Shown here: piece by piece, positions 8,784-14,532 of the stretch
How positions within the stretch are numbered: position 1 is the stretch's first letter
Layout: every line of letters starts with the position of its first letter
The notes under the pieces: model-generated
What the model was told of the DNA's origin: nothing
What the model saw: the letters and a program-made list of their open reading frames with translations, nothing else
The model's database searches: none
Source: DATCRE01 sp964235605
Lineage (GTDB): Bacteria > Bacteroidota > Bacteroidia > Cytophagales > Cyclobacteriaceae
DNA: 23,535 nt
NCBI GenBank assembly: GCA_964235605.1
Contig: CAXSCR010000066.1
Span: 1 to 23,535, forward strand
Reading direction: 5' to 3'
Program-made: the position numbers and the translations under genes

Positions 8784-9686
8784 TTAATTGTTTCCTCTAT
8801 AGTCTTTAAGCTTTTGCTGTAACACTGGGTCAGTGATAGATGCAAGAGGCTTTATTTGTTCGTTTTCTTCATTTAATAAATAGTAGCTATCCTTATAGAA
8901 TAAGAATACCGTCCGTTTGTTTTCATTAAAGAACTCCATGATCTCATATAAGTTCTTTTCAAATGAACCATATAAAAAGAGCTTCCCATTTTTAAATTGA
9001 TAGTGGAAAGTGTACTTCTTATTCGCATTATCTGTTTTTACTTCGATAGTCGAAGCAACCAGCTTTGCATTATTGCTATTCACTTTTACCCCATTATTCT
9101 CAGGTGCTGAATTGCTTTCAGTTTCGCTGGTAGGGTCAAAGACATCCGGTTTTTGGCGATTGATGGCTTTGGTTTCAGTTGGTACAGAAGCGGTCGAATT
9201 TGAATTAACGTCATTTTTGAACTCGGTTGTTTCATTTCGTTTTACTGCTATATCCGTATTTTTATTAGTAGTCTTCGTTTCTTTATTTTCGATAACTACC
9301 TGTTCTGTGCTTTCTTGCGCAACCTTGTCATTGTTTTGAATTGAATTATTTACTGATGGTTGTTCCGCAATTTCTTGTTTGTCTTCTTTGGTGAAGTAGA
9401 AATAAACACCCGCACCAATGATACCTGCTACCACAAGCCATGATGCAACTTTACTTAATAAAGCTGTCTGACCTTTTACAGGAGGTACCGCTGTATTATT
9501 TAACATTGACTTTAACTCCGTCAAACGGGCTTTTTTAATTCCATCAATCAGCTTTTGTTGAAGTTGAAATTCATTTTGCAATGAAGCATCATTTTTCAAC
9601 TTTTGTTCAAATGCATCTTTCTCCCCGCCGGTAAGTTTGTTGGCGATATAATCGTCCAATAACTCTAATTCTCTTTCTGCTGCCAT
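8784..9686 (-). CDS. Membrane protein with anti-sigma-like position and layout
   Basis: A 300-residue protein I cannot assign to a named family with certainty. The N-terminal cytoplasmic part contains ELLDDYIANKLTGGEKDAF (8-26), which resembles the start of many anti-sigma proteins. One membrane helix spans about 80-98. It is followed by a long Asn/Thr/Ser/Glu-rich, probably disordered linker (about 101-205) and a compact C-terminal domain (about 206-300) expected in the periplasm. The zinc-binding HxxxCxxC motif of ZAS anti-sigma factors is absent. It starts six bases after the sigma-factor stop, so the pair is almost certainly co-expressed. Sequestering that sigma factor is an inference from context. 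Confidence 0.75.
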   Translation of the reverse strand: MAAERELELLDDYIANKLTGGEKDAFEQKLKNDASLQNEFQLQQKLIDGIKKARLTELKSMLNNTAVPPVKGQTALLSKVASWLVVAGIIGAGVYFYFTKEDKQEIAEQPSVNNSIQNNDKVAQESTEQVVIENKETKTTNKNTDIAVKRNETTEFKNDVNSNSTASVPTETKAINRQKPDVFDPTSETESNSAPENNGVKVNSNNAKLVASTIEVKTDNANKKYTFHYQFKNGKLFLYGSFEKNLYEIMEFFNENKRTVFLFYKDSYYLLNEENEQIKPLASITDPVLQQKLKDYRGNN

Positions 9687-9691
9687 GGTAG

Positions 9692-10255
9692 TTAATCTAA
9701 AAAGTCCTTCTCAGAGTACTGAGTTTTAACAAGTTCATCTAATTTCTTTTTGCATTTGTATTTTTTTGTTTTCGCCGTATCGGTGTTGGCAAAGCCGAGT
9801 TTATCGGCAATATCCTGCATCGACATTTCTTCAAAATAGTAATACATCAAAACTTTTTTACAAGTATCGCCTAACTGATCAATGCATTTGGCGATTATTT
9901 TTTCTCTTTCAGCTGTTTCCGTATCCAACGTAACAGGTGAATCTTTTTCTTCATTCGATAACCGTTTTTTTCGGTCTAGCTCTTTCCTCCACAGATTTTG
10001 ACATATACTGTAAATGAATGTGCTCATCTTAGAGGTTAGCACTAGGTTGCCTGATGTGGCCTTCTGCCAAAAAACAATCAATGCATCCTGATAAACGTCA
10101 CGCGCTTCATCCTCAGTGCCACTATTGGAGATAACCAACTTGGTCATCATCCGATAGTACTTCTTATACAGGAACTCGAGAGCCTTTTCATCGCCTTTGC
10201 ATATGCGCTCAAAGGTTTCTTTCTCATTCATGTTGGTGCTCGACTTGTATACCAT
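9692..10255 (-). CDS. RNA polymerase sigma factor, ECF-like sigma-70 family
   Basis: This protein directs RNA polymerase to a specific promoter set. Its 187 residues hold sigma region 2 (about 20-87, with EDEARDVYQDALIVFWQ) and region 4 (about 125-175, with YYYFEEMSMQDIADKLGF as the helix-turn-helix). There is no region 1 or 3, as in ECF factors. The start may be Met1 or Met9 (10231); the sequence from Met9, MNEKETFERI, looks more like a normal beginning. It is directly followed by the membrane protein gene, a standard sigma/anti-sigma arrangement. Its regulon cannot be told from this window. Confidence 0.92.
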   Translation of the reverse strand: MVYKSSTNMNEKETFERICKGDEKALEFLYKKYYRMMTKLVISNSGTEDEARDVYQDALIVFWQKATSGNLVLTSKMSTFIYSICQNLWRKELDRKKRLSNEEKDSPVTLDTETAEREKIIAKCIDQLGDTCKKVLMYYYFEEMSMQDIADKLGFANTDTAKTKKYKCKKKLDELVKTQYSEKDFLD

Positions 10256-10305
10256 GGTTTATAGTGCTGGTAACCTGTTTATTTATGATTTCTATCAATA
10301 CCCGA

Positions 10306-10725
10306 TTAATTCGGAAACCTAATCCATGTTTGTGTTCTATAGAATGGTCCCCAATAGCCTCTTACTTTCAAGTCACTGCCCTCTAGCCAGATTTTGCATT
10401 TATAAACTTTCCCATCCTGAGGATCTAATATATTTCCTTCACTGTACTCATCTTCGTTTTTCTCCATGTCTTTCATGATCTCCATGCCAACTACTTTCTT
10501 TTTATATCGCTCGTCTGTAGGATCACACTTCTCGCAGATAGGATCTGGATCTGTACGGGTAAACACCTTCATAACCTTTCCGTACACCTTTCCTTTTCTT
10601 TCAGTAATCTCAATTATGGATGTCACTTTTCCTGTGTTCTCATCAACGGTTTTCCATTTACCAAATACCGAAGATTGCGAGAAGCCAAGGTTACAAACAA
10701 GGAGTAAACACAGTAAAAGTCTCAT
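10306..10725 (-). CDS. DUF2147 secreted protein
   Basis: A 139-residue exported protein of unknown function. The signal peptide MRLLLCLLLVCNLGFS is followed by Gln17, so cleavage before Gln fits the Bacteroidota pattern in which the new N-terminal Gln is cyclised. The mature domain shows DUF2147 features: FGKWKTVDENTGKVTSIIEI, a CEKC pair within DPDPICEKCDP, GNILDPQDGKVYKCKIWL and LKVRGYWGPFYRTQTW. The predicted fold is a small lipocalin-like beta-barrel. It stands 50 bp upstream of the sigma factor gene, downstream of the hppA terminator. The two cysteines could bind a metal or form a disulfide. Confidence 0.88.
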   Translation of the reverse strand: MRLLLCLLLVCNLGFSQSSVFGKWKTVDENTGKVTSIIEITERKGKVYGKVMKVFTRTDPDPICEKCDPTDERYKKKVVGMEIMKDMEKNEDEYSEGNILDPQDGKVYKCKIWLEGSDLKVRGYWGPFYRTQTWIRFPN

Positions 10726-10745
10726 ATTACCAGCTTTTAATTAGT

Positions 10746-10779
10746 AAAAATAAAAAAAGCCCCGAGAATTCGAGGCTTT
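10746..10779 (-). terminator. Intrinsic terminator of hppA
   Basis: AAAGCC (10756-10761) pairs with GGCTTT (10774-10779), and CGA pairs with TCG inside. The single C/A mismatch on the plus strand becomes a G-U pair in minus-strand RNA, so the stem is continuous only in the hppA direction. A run of T follows on that strand (10746-10758). It lies 25 bp after the hppA stop. Confidence 0.92.
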
Positions 10780-10803
10780 CCTTATAAAACTTAAGCAATA
10801 TGA

Positions 10804-12999
10804 TTAATCTTCAATGCTAGATTCTACTTCATTAACTACTTCAGTTTGGGCCTTTACAGGTACTTCCCTAAGATTCTCGGTTGTAGAAGGACGATGGGTT
10901 GTAGAGATATGAGGTGCAATGATCAACGCAACAATTGACGTTAATTTGATCAAAATATTCATGGAAGGACCAGATGTATCTTTGAAGGGATCACCCACAG
11001 TATCTCCAGTTACAGAAGCTTTATGTGGTTCAGACTTCTTAAAGAATTTCTGACCGTTGATTTCTACGCCCTTCTCAAAAGACTTTTTAGCGTTGTCCCA
11101 AGCACCACCTGCGTTCGACTGGAACATACCCATTAATACACCTGAGACAGTAACACCAGCTAACATACCACCCAATACTTCAGGTCCGAAAGCAAAACCT
11201 ACTATGATCGGAGATAATAAAGCGATAGCGCCAGGAGCAATCATTTCGCGGATCGAAGCCTTAGTTGAAATGGCAACGCATTTTTCATATTCTGGTTTAG
11301 CTTTATATTCCATTATACCTGGTATTTCACGGAACTGGCGTCTAACTTCATTAACCATATCCATAGCAGCGCGGCCTACAGCAGCGATAGCAAGCGAAGA
11401 GAAAATGAATGGAATCATTCCACCAACGAAAAGCCCAGCTAAAACTGGTGCCTTAAAAATATCGATTGCAGTGATGCCAGATACACCTACGAAGGCAGCA
11501 AATAAAGCAAGTGAAGTAAGCGCAGCAGATGCAATAGCAAAGCCTTTACCGGTTGCTGCTGTTGTATTCCCTACAGCATCGAGATTATCCGTACGGTGAC
11601 GAACCTCTTCAGGTAATTGGCTCATTTCAGCAATACCACCGGCGTTATCGGCTATAGGACCAAAAGCGTCAATAGCTAATTGCATAGCGGTTGTAGCCAT
11701 CATACCGGCAGCGGCAATTGCTACTCCGTATAAACCTGCAAAAGCATGTGAACCGATAATACCCGCTGCAAGAACAAGGGTAGGAGCAACGGTTGATTCC
11801 ATACCTACTGAAAGTCCACCAATGATGTTGGTAGCGTGACCAGTACCTGATTGTTTAATAATTGAAAGCACCGGGCGTTTACCCATAGCTGTATAATATT
11901 CTGTAATTAAGCTCATCAAAGTACCTACAACTAAACCGATTATAATGGCGATGAAAACATCCATTGAAGTGAAGGTAAAGCCACGGTGTACAAGTGTTTC
12001 AGGTAAAAGCATTTTAACAGCAAAATAAGATGCAATGGCTGTTAAAACTATAGAAGACCAGTTACCTATGTTTAAAGCATTTTGAACGCTATCAGTTTCT
12101 TTTTTAATGCGTACGAACCAAGTGCCCACTATTGAGAACACTAAACCAAGACCGGCAATCAACATAGGAAGTAATATTGGCGAAAGTCCACCGTAATTAT
12201 CTGTTGATGCATCAATTTCTTGTCCTAATACCATGGTTGCAAGAATAGTTGCTACGTAAGAACCAAAAAGATCGGCGCCCATACCGGCCACATCACCTAC
12301 ATTATCACCCACGTTATCAGCAATGGTTGCTGGGTTTCTAACATCGTCTTCAGGAATACCTGCTTCAACTTTCCCAACAAGGTCAGCGCCAACATCGGCA
12401 GCTTTAGTATAGATACCACCACCCACGCGGGCGAATAATGCAATAGATTCAGCACCTAATGAGAAACCTGCTAACACTTCAATAGCACGTTTCATTTCGA
12501 GTCCATTGATGGCAGAGCCTTCTGGAACGAAAATCTTTATCAGTACAATGAATAAACCTCCTAATCCTAAGATGGCCAATCCTGCTACGCCGATACCCAT
12601 TACTGAACCTCCAGTAAATGATACTTTTAAAGCTTGAGCCAAGCTCGTTCTGGCAGCTTGTGTAGTACGAACGTTAGCCTTAGTTGCTATCTTCATACCA
12701 ACATATCCCGCGAATGCGGATAAGATTGCTCCTAATAGAAATGAACCAGCAATAAACGGATGTGACTCTTCAACAAGGGTACCTGACCAGCCCAAAACAA
12801 TAGCGGCGATCACGGCAAAGTAACCTAATACCTTCCACTCAGCTTTAAGAAAGGCCATTGCTCCCTGAGCTATGTAGCCAGCCAATTCTTGCATTTTAGC
12901 ATCACCGGCATCTTGTTTTCTAACCCAGGCCGATTTTATAGCCATGGCAATTAATCCGACTATACCAAATGCGGGGATTAAGTATAAAATGTTATTCAT
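10804..12999 (-). CDS. hppA: Membrane-bound ion-pumping pyrophosphatase
   Basis: An inner-membrane pump that hydrolyses pyrophosphate and exports cations, saving energy from PPi made in biosynthesis. The 731 residues fit the family of about 15-16 helices. The substrate site is intact: GGGIYTKAADVGADLVGKVE (193-212), PEDD (216-219), and the Asp set in ADNVGDNVGDVAGMGAD (227-243). Ala481 in GNTTAATGKG marks the potassium-dependent class. The Glu that typifies sodium pumps is Gly here (DLFGSYVA, Gly246), and a Glu appears one helix earlier in GAES (Glu184). This fits the Flavobacterium-type proton pumps better than a sodium pump. It has its own promoter and terminator. Confidence 0.96.
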   Translation of the reverse strand: MNNILYLIPAFGIVGLIAMAIKSAWVRKQDAGDAKMQELAGYIAQGAMAFLKAEWKVLGYFAVIAAIVLGWSGTLVEESHPFIAGSFLLGAILSAFAGYVGMKIATKANVRTTQAARTSLAQALKVSFTGGSVMGIGVAGLAILGLGGLFIVLIKIFVPEGSAINGLEMKRAIEVLAGFSLGAESIALFARVGGGIYTKAADVGADLVGKVEAGIPEDDVRNPATIADNVGDNVGDVAGMGADLFGSYVATILATMVLGQEIDASTDNYGGLSPILLPMLIAGLGLVFSIVGTWFVRIKKETDSVQNALNIGNWSSIVLTAIASYFAVKMLLPETLVHRGFTFTSMDVFIAIIIGLVVGTLMSLITEYYTAMGKRPVLSIIKQSGTGHATNIIGGLSVGMESTVAPTLVLAAGIIGSHAFAGLYGVAIAAAGMMATTAMQLAIDAFGPIADNAGGIAEMSQLPEEVRHRTDNLDAVGNTTAATGKGFAIASAALTSLALFAAFVGVSGITAIDIFKAPVLAGLFVGGMIPFIFSSLAIAAVGRAAMDMVNEVRRQFREIPGIMEYKAKPEYEKCVAISTKASIREMIAPGAIALLSPIIVGFAFGPEVLGGMLAGVTVSGVLMGMFQSNAGGAWDNAKKSFEKGVEINGQKFFKKSEPHKASVTGDTVGDPFKDTSGPSMNILIKLTSIVALIIAPHISTTHRPSTTENLREVPVKAQTEVVNEVESSIED

Positions 13000-13028
13000 G
13001 ATTTATTAAGTTTTTGAAGTGATAGGTT

Positions 13029-13058
13029 AAAAAAACCACCTAGTTCACCTAGATGGTT
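13029..13058 (-). terminator. Intrinsic terminator upstream of hppA
   Basis: On the minus strand AACCATCTAG pairs with CTAGGTGGTT around a five-base loop, giving a continuous 10-bp stem with one U-G pair, followed by seven T (13029-13035). On the plus strand the same position is a mismatch, so the element works in the minus direction. It would end transcription from the thioesterase/HolD-like pair. It also lies inside the predicted hppA leader, 30 bases before the hppA ATG. Confidence 0.85.
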
Positions 13059-13072
13059 CTGAAAAACTTGCG

Positions 13073-13102
13073 CAAAGATATAATAAGTACCATAACACAC
13101 AA
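13073..13102 (-). promoter_or_regulatory. Predicted hppA promoter
   Basis: On the minus strand TTG (13100-13102), a 19-base spacer and TATCTTTG (13073-13080) match the Bacteroidota vegetative consensus exactly in both boxes and spacing. Transcription should begin near 13066, which puts the terminator-like hairpin at about +9 to +33 and the start codon at about +68. Confidence 0.7.
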
Positions 13103-13117
13103 GGTTTGTTGAACCTT
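13101..13117. promoter_or_regulatory. 17-bp inverted repeat overlapping the hppA -33 box
   Basis: AAGGTT (13101-13106) and AACCTT (13112-13117) are perfect inverted halves around TGTTG. The left half overlaps the predicted -33 box, the usual place for a repressor or for an activator touching sigma. No regulator is identified. Confidence 0.4.
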
Positions 13118-13162
13118 GAAAGAGGAGAGATTTTCAGGAAACGTTTACAATAAGGCACGCTG

Positions 13163-13540
13163 TTATACACTAAACATATTTTTTAGAGCTAACCATAAAT
13201 TCCGTTTTTTAGTCTCATCTAAGGCGTCTAGACTGTCTGCATAAATTACGTGATTATTCCCTGCCCTTGTGTACTCGTAAGCTTTTACTGTAGGCTGGAA
13301 GGGAACGCCAAAAGAAATTATACGATCTGGTTGAAAAGGCAGCGTATCGATAGCGATGAATTCCTTTGTAATTATATGTACAGCTTCAAGGTGTATTTTT
13401 AGCGCAGCCAAAATTTTTGTGAGCTGCGTTTTTTCTTCCTGCGAAATAGCACCCCATTCTTTAGAAATGCCGATTACTACTTTTGCAGGAATTTGGTACA
13501 GATCTTCGCCAAATAGACTTTCTACGATAAGTGGATCCAA
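13163..13540 (-). CDS. Small protein resembling DNA polymerase III psi subunit (HolD-like)
   Basis: A 125-residue soluble protein with no secure family assignment. Read against E. coli HolD it shows the same order of features: an IPAKVVIGI strand (17-25), a helix LTKILAALKI (40-49), then VHIITKE (54-60) and IDTLPF (64-69), a middle strand IISFG, and a C-terminal DSLDALDETKKRNLWLALKNMF (102-123) with Trp116 where HolD has LWQQI. Psi links the clamp loader to chi and SSB in gammaproteobacteria. The similarity was judged by eye and is low in identity. It lies 17 bp downstream of the thioesterase gene and is probably co-transcribed with it. If the match fails, it is an uncharacterised alpha/beta protein. 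Confidence 0.5.
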   Translation of the reverse strand: MDPLIVESLFGEDLYQIPAKVVIGISKEWGAISQEEKTQLTKILAALKIHLEAVHIITKEFIAIDTLPFQPDRIISFGVPFQPTVKAYEYTRAGNNHVIYADSLDALDETKKRNLWLALKNMFSV

Positions 13541-13557
13541 GGTTACGTAAGAATTTA

Positions 13558-14073
13558 TTATTCAAAGATGGATTTTAGTTCTTTAGCTTCTGAAGGCTTC
13601 ATTCTGCCAGCAAGAATAAGTCTTAATTGCCTTCTGCGCAATGCGCCGTTATATAGTTCTTGTTCTTCATTGTTCTCTGGTTCTACTTCCGGTATTTCAG
13701 TTGGTTTACCGGTTGAATCTAAAGCAACGAACGTAAAATACGCAACATTACTGTCTGACTTTTTGCCAGCAGGTATATCTTCGGCATCTACATCTATCCG
13801 TACTTCCATAGACGAATTGAATGCTCGCGTTACTTTTGCTCTAAGTGTAACAACATTACCCAACAGGATTGGATTTTTAAATGATATATTATCAACAGAG
13901 GCTGTAACAACTATTCGGTTAGAATGCTTCTGAGCTGCAATCGCGGATACGATGTCCATCCAGTGCATCAAACGGCCTCCCATAAGATTATTTAATGTAT
14001 TCGTGTCATTTGGCAGAACAAGCTCCGTCATGCTGACAAAGGACTCTTTTGGAAATTTCTTTTTGCGTGACAT
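13558..14073 (-). CDS. Acyl-CoA thioesterase, hotdog fold (YciA/ACOT7-like)
   Basis: The enzyme hydrolyses acyl-CoA to free acid and CoA in the cytoplasm. It has 171 residues and a single hotdog domain. The central helix motif LMGGRLMHWMDIVSAIAAQKH spans about 30-50, with Asn25 and Asp40 at the usual active-site positions. The strand SVDNISFKNPILLGNVVTLRAKV follows near 60-82. A C-terminal charged segment (RRRQLRLILAGRMKPSEAKELK) extends past the hotdog core. It is divergent from the threonine operon across a 459-bp gap, and the HolD-like gene follows it closely. Chain-length preference is unknown. Confidence 0.92.
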   Translation of the reverse strand: MSRKKKFPKESFVSMTELVLPNDTNTLNNLMGGRLMHWMDIVSAIAAQKHSNRIVVTASVDNISFKNPILLGNVVTLRAKVTRAFNSSMEVRIDVDAEDIPAGKKSDSNVAYFTFVALDSTGKPTEIPEVEPENNEEQELYNGALRRRQLRLILAGRMKPSEAKELKSIFE

Positions 14074-14091
14074 TCAGTTTATTTAATTCTA

Positions 14092-14154
14092 AGATTTCGG
14101 TTTGGTTATGTATCTGGTCCATTTTGTCAAGTTAGATTAAGAGGGGCGAAATCT
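14092..14154. repeat. Inverted repeat pair in the thioesterase/thr divergent region
   Basis: AGATTTCG (14092-14099) and CGAAATCT (14147-14154) are perfect inverted copies 47 bases apart. A second pair, GGTTT (14099-14103) and AAACC (14156-14160), lies beside them in crossed order. The spacing suits two protein sites more than a hairpin. Function unknown. Confidence 0.35.
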
Positions 14155-14260
14155 GAAACCCTGCAACTAACTAGCTGGAAATTTTCAATTTGAATCTCTC
14201 AAAACCTTCCCCTACTAACTGTTCGTTTGTTTACAATTTTACAAAAATCACATTTTTTTA

Positions 14261-14290
14261 TTGTAATCCACCTTATCCTTTCATTATTTG
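14261..14290 (+). promoter_or_regulatory. Candidate thr operon promoter
   Basis: TTG (14261-14263), a 19-base spacer and ATTATTTG (14283-14290) keep the spacing of the hppA promoter and the TTTG half of the -7 box, but the TA is lost. Transcription would start near 14297, ahead of the leader ORF. The weak -7 match keeps confidence modest. Confidence 0.35.
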
Positions 14291-14338
14291 CGACATCAAT
14301 TTATGCAAGCTTTAAAACCAACTGCTCTTTTCGACATG

Positions 14339-14480
14339 ATCCCAACCGGGATGACGTGTGCTTGCGTCTTCATTTCTGCCCTAGCTATCACCACCACAAT
14401 CATTACGGGGTAACCCGTTATGCCCATACCCCAAACCCGCGTGATTTTGCCCAGCTCAAGGAGATGCGGCCCTCAAATCA
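14339..14480 (+). promoter_or_regulatory. thr leader RNA with mutually exclusive stems
   Basis: Visible pairings are: ATCCC (14339-14343) with GGGAT (14348-14352), over a leader ATG; ACGGG (14405-14409) with CCCGT (14414-14418), closed by a GTAA tetraloop over the last Thr codon and the stop; and GGGGTA (14407-14412) with TACCCC (14427-14432), which excludes the previous stem. TGATTT (14442-14447) can pair with AAATCA (14475-14480). No stem followed by a clear T-run is seen before thrA, so the output of the switch is unresolved. Confidence 0.45.
14351..14413 (+). CDS. Threonine operon leader peptide (thrL-like)
   Basis: A 20-codon ORF 120 bp upstream of thrA ends AITTTIITG and then TAA (14411-14413). 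Five of 20 residues are Thr and four are Ile; the last eight codons hold four Thr and three Ile. E. coli ThrL has the same kind of Thr/Ile run, and low charged tRNA stalls the ribosome there and raises thrABC expression. Two more in-frame ATGs lie at 14336 and 14303 with no stop between, so the peptide could have 25 or 36 residues. The 14303 ATG sits in the AT-rich context Bacteroidota favour, while the 14351 ATG lies in a small hairpin. The run of Thr and Ile codons is the same with any of these starts. The regulatory role is inferred from composition and position. Confidence 0.72.
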   Translation: MTCACVFISALAITTTIITG

Positions 14481-14532
14481 TCAGACTTAATAGAGCGATA
14501 GAAAACAATAACAACGAAACGCAGCATCATTC

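Noticed and set aside
11057..11599. 180-codon plus-strand open frame opposite hppA
   Set aside because: It is antisense to a strongly conserved hppA region and carries no family motif. Its Ala/Pro/Thr-rich composition mirrors the codons of the real gene.
14227..14490. 87-codon plus-strand open frame with a hydrophobic start and a His-rich HHHNH run
   Set aside because: It begins with TTG in T-rich DNA, which explains the hydrophobic segment, and has no family features. The His run is the Thr/Ile codon run read in another frame, and the operon downstream is threonine, not histidine.
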